Source: Bacillus sp. NP157
Lineage (GTDB): Bacteria > Pseudomonadota > Gammaproteobacteria > Xanthomonadales > Rhodanobacteraceae
Length of the DNA stretch: 64,000 nucleotides
Reading direction: 5' to 3'
Assembly (NCBI GenBank): GCA_018889975.1
Contig: CP076546.1
Span: forward strand, 4,154,501-4,218,500
The first letter of the stretch is position 1. Each line of letters opens with the position of its first letter. Shown one piece after another: positions 52,601-62,100 of this stretch. The position numbers and the translations under genes are program-made. Under the pieces are notes generated by a model that worked only from the letters and a program-made list of their open reading frames with translations, ran no database searches and had not been told where the DNA came from.

Positions 52601-52711
52601 CTGGCCGAACAGGCCGCCGGTGGTGGACTGGCCAAAAGCCACGGGCACGGCGGCCAGGCCCAGGGCCACGGCGAGCGCGATGCGGTGGGGGCGGATGGTG
52701 CGACTGGACAT
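49664..52711 (-). CDS. TonB-dependent receptor with carboxypeptidase-regulatory-like domain (Oar type)
   Basis: 1015 residues from the ATG at 52711 (GAGGAG about 10 bases upstream). Signal peptide ending VPVAFG. Residues about 28-110 are a CarboxypepD_reg-like beta-sandwich (VVITSDTGLSREVAVDERGRYSAGQLPLGTYTVSL). The plug follows with NSEAIALLAPGVVNNGGNFRGATGN and YSAQYGRSDGGVINVVGKRGTN, then a large barrel ending ARLSVNYDY. Oar-type receptors of Xanthomonadales take up peptides, glycans or other large substrates; the ligand cannot be read from the sequence. No transporter gene is adjacent. Confidence 0.92.
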   Translation of the reverse strand: MSSRTIRPHRIALAVALGLAAVPVAFGQSTTGGLFGQAPVAPGQTVVITSDTGLSREVAVDERGRYSAGQLPLGTYTVSLRANGQTVDTRNNISLKVGAGTEVSFVSTAANAQDLGGMTVSASALARIDVSTIDSRTVVTSEQLAKLPLGRNSEAIALLAPGVVNNGGNFRGATGNSLVSFGGSAASENAYYVNGFATTDPLQGFGGLSLPYGAIEQQEVYTGGYSAQYGRSDGGVINVVGKRGTNEWHFGAQVLWEPAFARAAPRNRYYENGLPASPRAGNLYAPDSENGSDSTTVSAYAGGPLIKDKLFVFVAAEYQRQQGNTVNPVSGFTSTKPYEDYRYNSPRWYGKLDWNITDSNILEVTGASDKYETSGTVYDYNYATRTRLGRIGADDDTKNGGDLWTAKYTGYITDDLTVSAQYGKLHTTAYDSPGGYDPTLTYVDGIVNQNPALNGGAPRGNSQTVSSLLPPGKGNRTTNTRIDITYKIGDHTITAGMDNQTATAIDQGSVTSGPNGYSWTYGQGDPNTPISTGLGVPATGGFPNGAGGYYVIQNINSSLATVRSAQRAQYIEDKWQVSDRWLLSFGIRNDQFKNYNADGDAFITQHKPQWAPRLGASWDVTGDATFKVYANAGRYYLGLPLNPALNAAGGALTTSQYFTYGGIAADGTPTGLTAISVPVAANNTFGQLPDPKTVTTKGLKSEYQDEFILGFTKTLGSDWVYGAKATQRTLRNAIDDYCDIDLVLAKAQSLGYDVTTDSNPVSCWLFNPGKANTFNLVDTSGNYVSVPLSNKEFGFQGLKRRYYALESFLEHPFADGWYGKVSYTFSRSYGNTEGQLRSDLFRESRGTGQTAVSTTQDWDNSYIMVNTNGVQNNDHKHQLKFFGYYQFTSEWLASANLSLISGAPKPCLGYFGEDRTDPAGYGNSYHFCYGEPSPPGSHGRLPWVRQLDLGVTYRPAFAASRLAFNLNVFNVTNEQKVLAIFPNSESSPNLNNPLYGTPTSMQQPRYARLSVNYDY

Positions 52712-52904
52712 GGGGCAACGTCTCCTCGGTACGTTTCTTGGGCGCACGGCTACCTGCGGGGCCGCGGCACGGCCTCGTCATGGCTTCGATGGACAAACCC
52801 CTGGGTGCGCTCCGCCGAGCCGGCCGTGAAGCCGGTGGCGAGAGGCGTCTGGATGCTTCCTTTCGGAATTCCCTGCGTGCTGCGGCGCAACACGTGCTAT
52901 CGGT

Positions 52905-52949
52905 TATAGCCAACAACCGTAAGGTTGTATAGGGGTTTAGGCGGCTATA
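52905..52949. promoter_or_regulatory. Nested palindromes upstream of the Oar-like receptor
   Basis: Outer arms TATAGCC (52905-52911) and GGCTATA (52943-52949) enclose a perfect inner palindrome ACAACC-GTAA-GGTTGT (52913-52928). It lies about 195-240 bases before the receptor start in the 310-base gap; the outer arm contains TATAAC (minus strand), a possible -10. Candidate operator. Confidence 0.45.
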
Positions 52950-52972
52950 CGAAAAAATCCTACGAAACGAAA

Positions 52973-52998
52973 AACGGCCGCTTGCGCGGCCGTTGTTT
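52973..52998 (-). terminator. Intrinsic terminator of the 53022 barrel gene
   Basis: AACGGCCGC and GCGGCCGTT form a 9-base stem with a TTGC-like loop; on the minus strand it is followed by TTTTCGTTTC. It lies 24 bases after the stop of the barrel gene. Confidence 0.8.
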
Positions 52999-53021
52999 CC
53001 CTACCGGACGGATCCGGCGGT

Positions 53022-53666
53022 TTACCAGAAGCGATATTCCAGCGAGAGACCGGTCACGCCGACGTTCACCGTACGCTTGTCGCCGGTGATGTTTTCCGCC
53101 TTGGTGGCGTAGTGGTCGTAGACCAGCGTCAGGCCGAGGTTCTCGTTGAAGTCGTAGCCGAAGCCGAGGCCACCGTACACACCGTTATCGTTCGAATCGT
53201 GGTTCGAGTAATACGGGGTATAACCCGGCTGGCTGGGCGAAACGTACTCGCTGATCGAGTACTTCACGCGCGAGTGGGCAAGGCCGGCGTGCGCCGTGAT
53301 GGTGAAGCCGTGCGGAAGATCCCACTTGCCGTTGGCACCGACGAGGAGCGCCTGGCCCTTGAACTTCGCCTTGTAGACGTCGGTCTGGCCCGGGAAGCTG
53401 TAGTCGTCGCTGGCCTTCATGCTACCGAGGTCGACGTAACCCACTTCGACGCCGAGCGAGAACGGACGATCGACCACCCAGCGATAACCCGCGAGGGCAC
53501 CGAACGCGGTGTCGTTGTTGTCGTCGAAGCTGGTGTGGCTCACGCTGTAGTGGGAGCTGCCACCGTTCACGCTGACGAATGCACCCTGCTGGGTCACGGC
53601 GGCGGCGGAAAACGAGGCGAGGGAGAGCGCGGTGGCCGCAGCCACCGAAAGCAGAACCTTTTGCAT
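53022..53666 (-). CDS. Outer-membrane beta-barrel protein (OmpX/Ail-like)
   Basis: 214 residues, signal peptide MQKVLLSVAAATALSLASFSAAA. Strand pattern with GAFVSVNGGSSHYSV, AGYRWVVDRPFSLGVEVGYVDLG, GLGFGYDFNENLGLTLVYDHY and terminal Phe-Trp (LEYRFW) fits an 8-strand barrel; the exposed loop YVSPSQPGYTPYYSNHDSND is Tyr/Ser rich. Shares GYRWxVxxxFxLGxExGYxxLG with the protein at 47874. A clear terminator follows. Probably a surface protein; role unknown. Confidence 0.85.
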   Translation of the reverse strand: MQKVLLSVAAATALSLASFSAAAVTQQGAFVSVNGGSSHYSVSHTSFDDNNDTAFGALAGYRWVVDRPFSLGVEVGYVDLGSMKASDDYSFPGQTDVYKAKFKGQALLVGANGKWDLPHGFTITAHAGLAHSRVKYSISEYVSPSQPGYTPYYSNHDSNDNGVYGGLGFGYDFNENLGLTLVYDHYATKAENITGDKRTVNVGVTGLSLEYRFW

Positions 53667-53908
53667 GATGAAGTCCCTGATCCTTGTAAGTACGCCGACC
53701 CCTTTGCCGGCGTGCCTCGTGGGCGCCGATATCTTACGAGGGTTTCATGATGACTGCCATGACAGCTGCCGCCCCGTGACCTCTGGCATAGGGAGACCCG
53801 GGCCCCGGCGTTTAGGATCGGGGGCTTGCGCGGACCGCAGGGGCCCGCGCCGACCCCATCGCAGGCACGGACGGCCCGGCGACCCCACCTGTTCCTCGGG
53901 AGAGACAT

Positions 53909-55804
53909 TTGAAATCCACGCTTCTTGCTTCCGCGCTGCTAGCCGCCCTGGCCAGCCTTGGCGCCACGGCCGCGTTCGCAGACGACGTGCCGGCCATCCA
54001 GGATGGCCCGTACAACGGCACCCTCAAGGTCATGGTCGACGCGACCGACCTCGACCACCGCATCCTGCGGGTTAAGGAAACCGTCCCGGCCCAGCCCGGC
54101 AAGCTGACCCTGCTGTTCCCGGAGTGGATCCCGGGCCACCACTCGCCGACCGGCCCGATCGACCAGTTCGCCGGCCTCATCGTCAAGGCGAACGGCCAGC
54201 GGCTCGAGTGGACCCGTGACGAGTTCAACGTCTATGCCTTCCACGTCGAGGTGCCGGCAGGCGCGACGTCGGTGGACCTCGAGTTCCAGACGCTGACCCC
54301 GCAGGACACCCGCCAGGGTCGCATCGTGATGACCCCGGACATGGTCAACGTCGAGTGGAACCAGGTCGCGCTGTACCCGGCGGGCTACCGCGCCGACCAG
54401 GTCCAGGTCGAGCCGTCGGTGAAGTTCCCGGCCGGTTTCCAGTTCGGTACCGCGCTGGAACAGGCGAGCAAGGATGGCGATACCGTCACCTTCAAGAACA
54501 TCGACTTCGACAACCTGGTCGATTCGCCGATCTTCGCCGGCCGTTACTTCAAGCGCGTCGACCTCGACCCGAACGGTCGCTCGCCGGTGCACCTGAACAT
54601 CATCGCCGACAGCGCGAAGTCGCTGGAAATCAAGCCGGAAGCGCTCGAGATCCACCGCAACCTCGTCAAGCAGATGGACAAGCTGTATGGCGCGCGCCAC
54701 TACAACCACTACGACTTCCTGTTGGCGCTGACCGACAAGCTCGGCGGCATCGGCCTGGAGCACCATCGCTCCTCGGAAAACAGCGCGTCGACCAACTACT
54801 TCACCGAGTGGGACAAGAGCTGGCTCGGCCGCGACCTGCTGGCGCATGAGTACAACCACTCGTGGGACGGCAAGTACCGCCGCGGCGCCGACCTCGCCAC
54901 GCCGAGCTTCAACGTGCCGATGGGCGACAGCCTGCTGTGGGTGTACGAAGGCCAGACCCAGTTCTGGGGCAACGTGGTTGCCGCCCGTTCGGGCCTCGTC
55001 TCGCAGGACCAGGCGCGCGACCTGCTCGCCATGGTCGCCGCCACCTACGACAAGGGCCGTCCGGGCCTGTCCTGGCGTAACGTGCAGGACACCACCAACG
55101 ACCCGACCATCGCCCAGCGTCGCCCGCTCTCGTACCGCAACTACCAGATGAGCGAAGACTACTATTCGGGCGGCCAGATGATCTGGCTCGACGTCGACAC
55201 CAAGCTGCGCGAACTGACCAAGAACAAGCGTTCGCTGGACGATTTCGCCAAGGCCTTCTTCGGCATGAAGGACGGTGACTGGAAGGTCAATCCGTACACC
55301 TTCGAGGAAGTGGCCTCGACGCTGAACAGCATCACCCCGTACGAATGGGCGAAGTACCTGCGTGACCGCGTCGACGGCCACAAGGGCGACCTCGAAGGCA
55401 TCGAGCGCGGTGGCTGGAAGCTGGTCTACAACGACAAGCCGTCGGAAGCGGTGAAGGCGTTCGAAGCACGTCGCCACTACACCGACCTGACCTACTCGGC
55501 CGGCTTCGGCGTGTCGTCCAAGGGCGACATCTCCGACGTGCGCTGGGACAGCCCGGCCTTCAACGCCGGCCTGTCGCCGGGCATGCACGTGGTCGCCGTG
55601 AACGGCAAGGAGTTCGACGGCGATGCGCTGAAGGACGCCGTGACCGCGTCGAAGGGCACCTCGGCCCCGATCGAACTGCTGGTGAAGAACTTCGACCAGT
55701 ACAAGACGATCAAGATCGAGTACCACGACGGCCTGAAGTATCCGCACCTGGAGCGCGATGCGAGCAAGCCGGACTGGCTGACCCAGCTCTACAAGGCGAA
55801 GTAA
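53909..55804 (+). CDS. M61 family metallopeptidase (glycyl aminopeptidase type) with PDZ domain
   Basis: 631 residues from a TTG at 53909; GGGAG stands 6 bases upstream and a signal peptide (MKSTLLASALLAALASLGATAAFA) begins there, so TTG is accepted. N-terminal beta domain (LTLLFPEWIPGHHSPTGPIDQF), thermolysin-like catalytic domain with HEYNH (AHEYNHSWDGKYRRG) and downstream Glu in LLWVYEGQTQFWG, and a C-terminal PDZ domain (GDISDVRWDSPAFNAGLSPGMHVVAVNG). Periplasmic or secreted peptidase that removes N-terminal Gly/Ala in the characterised family members. Monocistronic, followed by a strong terminator. Confidence 0.95.
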   Translation: MKSTLLASALLAALASLGATAAFADDVPAIQDGPYNGTLKVMVDATDLDHRILRVKETVPAQPGKLTLLFPEWIPGHHSPTGPIDQFAGLIVKANGQRLEWTRDEFNVYAFHVEVPAGATSVDLEFQTLTPQDTRQGRIVMTPDMVNVEWNQVALYPAGYRADQVQVEPSVKFPAGFQFGTALEQASKDGDTVTFKNIDFDNLVDSPIFAGRYFKRVDLDPNGRSPVHLNIIADSAKSLEIKPEALEIHRNLVKQMDKLYGARHYNHYDFLLALTDKLGGIGLEHHRSSENSASTNYFTEWDKSWLGRDLLAHEYNHSWDGKYRRGADLATPSFNVPMGDSLLWVYEGQTQFWGNVVAARSGLVSQDQARDLLAMVAATYDKGRPGLSWRNVQDTTNDPTIAQRRPLSYRNYQMSEDYYSGGQMIWLDVDTKLRELTKNKRSLDDFAKAFFGMKDGDWKVNPYTFEEVASTLNSITPYEWAKYLRDRVDGHKGDLEGIERGGWKLVYNDKPSEAVKAFEARRHYTDLTYSAGFGVSSKGDISDVRWDSPAFNAGLSPGMHVVAVNGKEFDGDALKDAVTASKGTSAPIELLVKNFDQYKTIKIEYHDGLKYPHLERDASKPDWLTQLYKAK

Positions 55805-55808
55805 GGAA

Positions 55809-55831
55809 AAGGGCCCCTCGGGGCCCTTTTT
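55809..55831 (+). terminator. Intrinsic terminator after the M61 gene
   Basis: GGGCCC-CTCG-GGGCCC followed by TTTTT, immediately after the stop codon. It separates the peptidase from the LytTR gene. Confidence 0.9.
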
Positions 55832-55868
55832 CATTCCGGCCCCCGCCACTGCGACTAAACTCCACCCC

Positions 55869-56774
55869 ATGGACGAACAGCCAACCGCACCCGGGAAAGA
55901 CCTCGATACCGCCCATCGTCGCCGGCGCTGGGGCATGATCCTGTTCTGGGCGATCGTCTTCGCCAGCTCCGCGATCGGCAATACGCTGACCACGTCGATC
56001 GACGCCGAGCGCTTCCATATCCCGTTCGCCACCTGGCACATCGCCGTCAACGAGTTCAGCAGCACGCTGGTCTCGCTCCTGATCGTGCCCTTCCTGCTCG
56101 CCGCCTGCGACCGCTGGCCGCTGCACGCGGACACCTGGCGCCGCTACCTGCCGTTCTACGTCCTGGGCAGCCTGCTCTGGTGCGTGCTCCACGTCGGTGG
56201 CATGGACCTGCTGCGCTGGGTCGGCTACGCCATGGGCGGCGATACGTTCGACCCGGGCAACCTCGCGCTGCAGTTCGTCTACGAATACCTGAAAGACATC
56301 CGCACGTTCTTCTACATCGTGGCGGTGACCCACGCGGTGGAATGGTTCGGGCGCCAGATCAAGGGCGAAGCGAGCCTGCTCGACGTGCCCGACGTGGGAC
56401 CGCCGGTGGAACCGGTCGACCGGCCCGAGCGTTTCCTCGTGCGCAAGCTCGGCCGCGATTTCCTGGTCGCCACCGCCGACATCGAATGGGCCCAGGCCTC
56501 GGGCAACTACGTGAACCTGCGCGTGCGCGGCCGCGACTATCCACTGCGGTCGACGCTGGCCGCGCTGGAAGCCAAGCTGGATCCGGCGACGTTCGTCCGC
56601 GCGCACCGCAGCTATGTCGTCCAGTTGGCCCAGGTGACCTCGATCGAGCCGCTGGACGCGGGCGAGGCCCGCCTGCACATGGCCGACGGCACCGTGCTGC
56701 CGTGCAGTCGCCGTTATCGCGAGGCCCTGCGCGCCGTGGCGGCGGGCGTGGAGCCCGGCATGGCCCGCGCCTGA
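55869..56774 (+). CDS. Membrane-anchored LytTR-family transcription regulator
   Basis: 301 residues. The N-terminal half has four hydrophobic segments (about 21-41, 60-78, 97-117, 145-163), and residues about 195-295 form a LytTR DNA-binding domain (FLVRKLGRDFLVATADIEWAQASGNYVNLRV ... FVRAHRSYVVQLAQVTSIEPL). No receiver domain, so it is a one-component membrane sensor-regulator of the kind common in Xanthomonadales. Target genes unknown; it is separated from the M61 gene by a terminator and is followed by a tRNA. Confidence 0.9.
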   Translation: MDEQPTAPGKDLDTAHRRRRWGMILFWAIVFASSAIGNTLTTSIDAERFHIPFATWHIAVNEFSSTLVSLLIVPFLLAACDRWPLHADTWRRYLPFYVLGSLLWCVLHVGGMDLLRWVGYAMGGDTFDPGNLALQFVYEYLKDIRTFFYIVAVTHAVEWFGRQIKGEASLLDVPDVGPPVEPVDRPERFLVRKLGRDFLVATADIEWAQASGNYVNLRVRGRDYPLRSTLAALEAKLDPATFVRAHRSYVVQLAQVTSIEPLDAGEARLHMADGTVLPCSRRYREALRAVAAGVEPGMARA

Positions 56775-56830
56775 GGCGAGGCTAGGCCATTGGCCGCCAA
56801 CTCCGCTACAATGCCCGACCGCTCAGGTAC

Positions 56831-56907
56831 GCGCCCGTAGCTCAGCCGGATAGAGTAGTGGCTTCCGAAGCCATTGGTCGGGGGTTCGAATCCCTCCGGG
56901 CGCGCCA
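56831..56907 (+). tRNA. tRNA-Arg (CCG)
   Basis: 77 bases with 7-bp acceptor stem GCGCCCG/CGGGCGC, discriminator G and encoded CCA, T-loop GGTTCGAATCC, D-arm GCTCAGCCGGATAGAGTA, and anticodon loop TTCCGAA (anticodon CCG, codon CGG). All stems pair. No integrase or attachment-site duplication is visible next to it. Confidence 0.95.
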
Positions 56908-56918
56908 TCTTTCCTGAT

Positions 56919-57836
56919 CTAGCCGAATCGCCAGCCTGGCTCGGCTTCGCCCACCACGCCCGCGACCCAGTCGACGAAGGCACGCACGGTGGGCGACAGG
57001 TGCCGGTTACGTGGATAGATCACCGACAACGGCGCCGCGGGTGCCGCGTAGTTGGCCAGCACGCGTCGCAGGCGGCCGCTGCGAAGATGCTGCAGCACCA
57101 TGTAGCTACCCGCGCGAATCAGGCCCAGCCCTTCGATCGCCGACGTCACATAAGCATCGGTGTCGTTGACGACCAGCCGTTCGGGCATCGTGATGCATCG
57201 GCTTTCGCCATCCACGACGAAGTTCCACTCCAGCGAACGCGCGGTGCGGCTGGAGAGATAGCCGACGGCCTGGTGGCTGGCGAGATCCTCGAGCGTCGAC
57301 GGCGTGCCGTGCCGTTCCAGGTAGGCCGGCGATGCGCAGGTGATCCATTCGAATGCGCCGATGCGTTTCGCCACCAGCGTGGGCGAATCCTCCGGCGTGC
57401 CGGCACGGATAACGCAATCGACGCCTTCCTGGACGAGCTCGACCGTGCGGTCGCTGGCCGTCAGGGTCAGCTGCACTTCGGGGAATCCGTCGAGGAATTC
57501 CCTGACGCGGGGAAGCACGACCAGGCGTGCGAGCGACAGCGTCATGTCCACGCGCAGTCGCCCGCGCGGCTTGCCGGCGCTGCCGGGGAAACTCGCCTCA
57601 ACCGCTTCGATGTCGGCCAGGAGGCGCTTGCACTGGTCGAAATACTGCAGGCCATCCGGCGTCAGGCTGATGTGGCGCGTCGTCCTTTGCAGCAGGCGAA
57701 CACCAAGGAACGTCTCCAGTTCCTTGACGACGCGAGTCACTCGGGAGGGCGGCAGGGAGAGGCTGTCGGCGGCGCGACTGAAGCTCTGCATCTCCACCAC
57801 CCGGGTGTAGATCTGCATCGACTGGAGACGATCCAT
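56919..57836 (-). CDS. LysR-family transcription regulator
   Basis: 305 residues with N-terminal winged helix (MQIYTRVVEMQSFSRAADSLSLPPSRVTRVVKELE) and a periplasmic-binding-like effector domain. It belongs to the CrgA/AaeR-like group in pattern (RLLQRTTRHISLTPDGLQYFDQC). Divergent from the RND efflux operon, so it is the likely local regulator. A perfect palindrome for LysR binding lies 21 bases upstream of its start. Confidence 0.93.
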   Translation of the reverse strand: MDRLQSMQIYTRVVEMQSFSRAADSLSLPPSRVTRVVKELETFLGVRLLQRTTRHISLTPDGLQYFDQCKRLLADIEAVEASFPGSAGKPRGRLRVDMTLSLARLVVLPRVREFLDGFPEVQLTLTASDRTVELVQEGVDCVIRAGTPEDSPTLVAKRIGAFEWITCASPAYLERHGTPSTLEDLASHQAVGYLSSRTARSLEWNFVVDGESRCITMPERLVVNDTDAYVTSAIEGLGLIRAGSYMVLQHLRSGRLRRVLANYAAPAAPLSVIYPRNRHLSPTVRAFVDWVAGVVGEAEPGWRFG

Positions 57837-57856
57837 GGGCTCTCGACCTCGCTGAT

Positions 57857-57880
57857 TTTATTGCGACACGTGGCAATAAA
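57857..57880. promoter_or_regulatory. LysR-type operator palindrome between regulator and efflux operon
   Basis: TTTATTGC-GACACGTG-GCAATAAA: perfect 8-base arms around an 8-base centre, in the 183-base divergent gap. Arms ATTGC/GCAAT fit the T-N11-A dyads recognised by LysR proteins. Position near the lysR start suggests autoregulation plus control of the efflux genes. Confidence 0.65.
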
Positions 57881-58019
57881 CCGATCGGAAAACCTACCAG
57901 ATGCTCCGGTCGGCGGCCAATAATTCCATCCAGGGCAAGAATGTTACCCATTTTAGTGCCTAGATGACTGCCGGGCGCGGCCACAGACTGCTGGCCGTCT
58001 CCCTCTCGTGGTCATGCCC

Positions 58020-59192
58020 ATGAACCGCTCAGCCAAACCCCGAATCGCCGCCCTCGCGGCCGCCGTCGCCCTGGTGGTGGCGGGCAGCGCGTACTGGAAC
58101 GGCGTCCCCGACGCGCACGCCGCCACGGCCGCGCCCCCGCCGACCGTCACCTTCCGCGCCGCCGAAGAACGCACCGTGTCGGACAGCCAGGACTACACCG
58201 GCCGCCTGGAGGCCGTCGACCTGGTCGATGTGCGGCCGCGGGTGGCCGGGACGCTGCTGGCCGTGTACTTCAGGGATGGCCAGCACGTGGCGGCGGGCGA
58301 CCTGCTGTTCACGATCGATCCGGCGCCGTACCAGGCAGAGAAGGATCGGGCGGAAGCCGCCGTTGCCATGGCCGAAGAGCGCAGGCGCCTCGCAGGTAGC
58401 GAGCTGGCCCGTGGCCAGAAACTGGTCGAAGCCAATGCCATCTCGCGCAAGGAATTCGATGCGCTGGATAACGCGGCGCGCGAAGCCGCGGCGTCCCTGA
58501 AGGGCGCCCAGGCGGCACTCGCGCAGGCGCGGCTGCAACTCGGTTATGCGCAGGTCCGCGCACCCATCGCCGGGCGGATTTCACGCGCCGAGATCACCAC
58601 GGGCAATGTCGTGGTGGCCGGTGGCGATGCGACGCCGCTGACCCGGATCGTTTCCGACACGGCCCTCTACGCCTCGTTCAACGTGGACGAGCAGAGCTAC
58701 CTGCACCTGATCGCGCCGTCGCTCCGCGCGGGCCGGCTTCCCGTGGCCCAGGTCGGCCTCGCCGACGACGACGGCTATCCGTATGCGGCGACGGTGCAGG
58801 CCATCGACAACCAGATGGATACGCGCTCGGGCACCGTGCGCGTCCGCGCACGCATCGACGCGGTATCGCCGGCGATGCTGCCGGGCTTGCAGGCCCGGGT
58901 GCGCCTGCAGGGCGGCGAGCCCTACCGCGCCGTCGTCGTCGACGATGCCCTCGTCGGCACGGACCAGGATCGCAAGTTCGTCCTGGTCGTGAATGCAAAG
59001 GACACGATCGAGCGTCGCGTCGTCGAGCCCGGCGTCCTGCAGGGGCGTGAGCGGGTCTTGCGTAGCGGCATCGAGCCGGGTGCGCGCGTCGTCGTCGATG
59101 GGGCGTTCAAGGCACCGCCGGGCACCACGGTGAAAGCCGTGGCGGCCAGCAACGCCACGGCCAGCGTGGCCGATGCGGGGACGCGGCCATGA
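58020..59192 (+). CDS. RND efflux periplasmic adaptor (MFP, AcrA/MexE type)
   Basis: About 390 residues; in-frame starts at 58008 (GTG), 58014 and 58020 (ATG) are all possible and none has a strong ribosome-binding site, so 58020 is a choice. Signal/anchor segment (IAALAAAVALVVAGSAYW), beta-barrel and lipoyl halves (VRPRVAGTLLAVYFRDGQHVAAGDLLFTID; YAQVRAPIAGRISRAEI) around an alpha-hairpin (RRLAGSELARGQKLVEANAIS). No Cys lipobox. Connects the RND pump to the OMF channel. Overlaps the pump gene by 4 bases. Confidence 0.93.
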   Translation: MNRSAKPRIAALAAAVALVVAGSAYWNGVPDAHAATAAPPPTVTFRAAEERTVSDSQDYTGRLEAVDLVDVRPRVAGTLLAVYFRDGQHVAAGDLLFTIDPAPYQAEKDRAEAAVAMAEERRRLAGSELARGQKLVEANAISRKEFDALDNAAREAAASLKGAQAALAQARLQLGYAQVRAPIAGRISRAEITTGNVVVAGGDATPLTRIVSDTALYASFNVDEQSYLHLIAPSLRAGRLPVAQVGLADDDGYPYAATVQAIDNQMDTRSGTVRVRARIDAVSPAMLPGLQARVRLQGGEPYRAVVVDDALVGTDQDRKFVLVVNAKDTIERRVVEPGVLQGRERVLRSGIEPGARVVVDGAFKAPPGTTVKAVAASNATASVADAGTRP

Positions 59193-62100
59193 ACATCTCG
59201 AAATTCTTCATCGATCGCCCGATCTTCGCCTGCGTGCTGTCCGCGATGATCCTGCTCTCGGGCATCGTCGCCGCGTTTCACATGCCCGTGTCGGAATACC
59301 CGCAGGTGATCCCGCCCTCCGTGGTGGTGCACGCGCAGTACCCCGGCGCGAATGCGAAGACGATCGCGGAGACGGTAGCCGCACCGCTGGAACAGTCGAT
59401 CAACGGCGTGGAAGACATGCTGTACATGGATTCCAAGGCCAGCGGCGACGGCCACCTCTACCTGACGGTGACCTTCAAGCTCGGCACCGATCCGGCGCGG
59501 GCGCAGCAGTTCGTGCAGACCCGCGTATCGCAAGCCCTGCCGCGCCTGCCGGAAGACGTGCAGCGCCTGGGCGTCACCGCGGTGAAGAGCTCGCCGATCA
59601 TCACCATCGCCGTGCACATGGTGTCGCCCAAAGGCACCTACGACAACAACTACATCAGCAACTACGCGGTGCTGCACGTGAAGGACCGCCTCGCCCGCAT
59701 CGCCGGCGTGGGCGACGTCGTGCTGTGGGGGCCGGGTGGCTACGCGATGCGCGTGTGGCTCGATCCCGCGGCGCTGGCCGAGCGCGGGCTCGCCGCCAGC
59801 GATGTCGCCGACGCGATCCGTCGCCAGAACATCCAGGCCGCCGTGGGCACCATCGGCAGTTCGCCGGCGGTGCCGGACACCGCGTTCCAGCTGACGGTCA
59901 ATGCCGATGGCCGCCTGAAGACGCCCGAGGAGTTCCGGAACATCGTGATCAAGTCCGATGCCCGCGGCGCCATCACGCGCCTGGGTGACATCGCACGCGT
60001 CGAGCTCGGCGCCGAGGACTACGGCATCCGCGCGACCCTCAGCAACCAGCCCGCCATCGCACTGGCGGTGCAGGAAGCGCCCGGTGCCAACTCGCTGGAC
60101 ATCTCGCGCGACGTGCACGCGGCGATGGAGGAGCTGGCCCGGGAGTTCCCGCAGGACCTTACCTACCGCGTGGTGTACGAGCCCAGCCGGGCCGTGCAGA
60201 CCGGCATCGACGCGGTCATCAAGACGCTGCTGGAATCGGTCAGCCTCGTCGTGCTGGTGGTGTTCCTGTTCCTGCAGACATGGCGGGCGTCGATCATCCC
60301 GCTGCTGGCGGTGCCGGTGTCCATCGTCGGCACGTTCACCTTCCTGCTCCTGGCGGGATATTCGATCAACACGCTGTCGCTGTTCGGCCTGGTCGTCGCC
60401 ATCGGCATCGTCGTCGACGATGCGATCGTGGTGGTCGAGAACGTCGAGCGCAACATCGCACGAGGCCTTGCGCCGCGCGAGGCGACGTACCAGGCGATGC
60501 GCGAGGTCAGTGGCCCGATCATCGCCATCGCGCTTACCTTGTCGGCCGTGTTCCTCCCGCTGGCGTTCCTGAGTGGCCTGACGGGCGAGTTCTACAAGCA
60601 GTTCGCCGTCACCATCGCCATCTCGACGCTGATCTCCGCGGTCAACTCGCTGACCCTGTCGCCGTCCTTGTCGGCGATGCTGCTCAAGGCGCATGGCGAC
60701 AAGCCGGATGCGCTCACCCGTGCGATGCATCGCGTGTTCGGCCGCTTCTTCGGCCGGTTCAACCACGCGTTCGATCGGGCCTCCGAAGGCTACGGCGGTG
60801 GCGTCGCACGCCTGGTGAAGCACAAGGGCGCGATGCTCGGGGTGTACGCGGCGCTGCTCGTCGCGACGTGGTGGCTCACTGGCCACGTGCCGGGCGGCTT
60901 CGTGCCAGCGCAGGACAAGGAATACATCGTCAGCATGGCGCAGCTGCCGGAGGGCTCCACGCTCGACCGCACCGAAGCGACGATGAACCAGATGAACGCC
61001 GTGGCGCTGAAGCACCCGGCGGTGATGGGCACGTCGACGTATAGCGGCCTGTCGATCAATGGCGTGACGAAGAGTTCGAGCACGGCGCTCACCTTCGTCC
61101 TGCTCAAGCCGTTCAAGGATCGCCCGGGCGTCAGCGCGGACCAGGTGGCCGCCGACCTCAACCGCGAATACGGCAGCATCGGCCATGCCTTCGCCGCCGT
61201 GTTCCCCGCGCCGCCGGTGTATGGCCTGGGCACGCTGGGTGGTTTCAAGCTGCAGATCGAGGATCGCGCGGACCTGGGTTACGAAGCCCTCTACAAGGCC
61301 ACGCAGGCATTCATCAAGAAGGCCGCCGAGGCGCCCGAACTCGGCCCGTTGTTCTCCACCTACACCGTCAACGTGCCGCAGCTTAAGGTCGACATCGACC
61401 GGGCCAAGGCGCAGCAGCTCGGTGTGCAGACACCGGCGATCTTCGGCACGCTGCAAGCCTTCCTCGGTTCGTACTACGTCAACGACTTCAACTTCCTCGG
61501 CCGCGTCTACCAGGTACGCATGCAGGCCGACGGCAAGTACCGCTCGCGTCCCGACGACATCGGGCAGCTGCACGTACGCAGCGACGACGGCCAGATGGTG
61601 CCGCTGGCGTCCGTTGCCAGGGTGTCGCAGACCTACGGCCCCGACCAGGTGCAGCGGTACAACGGATTCACCTCGGCGGACGTGGGCGGCAGCCCGGCGC
61701 CGGGCTACTCGTCCGACCAGGCGATGGAGGCGATCAAGCGGATCGCGGCGGAGACGCTGCCGCCGGGCATGTCCTACGAGTGGACGGACCTCACGTACCA
61801 GCAAATCATCGCGGGCAACAGCGCGGTGTGGATCCTGCCGCTGAGCGTGCTTCTGGTGTTCTTCGTCCTCGCCGCGCAGTACGAGAGCGTGACGCTGCCG
61901 CTGGCCATCATCCTCATCGTGCCCATGAGCATCTTTTCCGCGCTCCTCGGTGTGTGGCTGACCCACGGCGACAACAACATCTTCACCCAGATCGGCCTGA
62001 TCGTACTGGTGGGCCTGGCCACGAAGAACGCGATCCTCATCGTCGAGTTCGCCCGCGAGCTGGAGATCGCCGGCATGCCGACGATCAAGGCGGTCATCGA

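Noticed and set aside
56831-56907. tRNA-Arg as island attachment site
   Set aside because: No integrase and no repeat of the tRNA 3' end was found in the following 7 kb.
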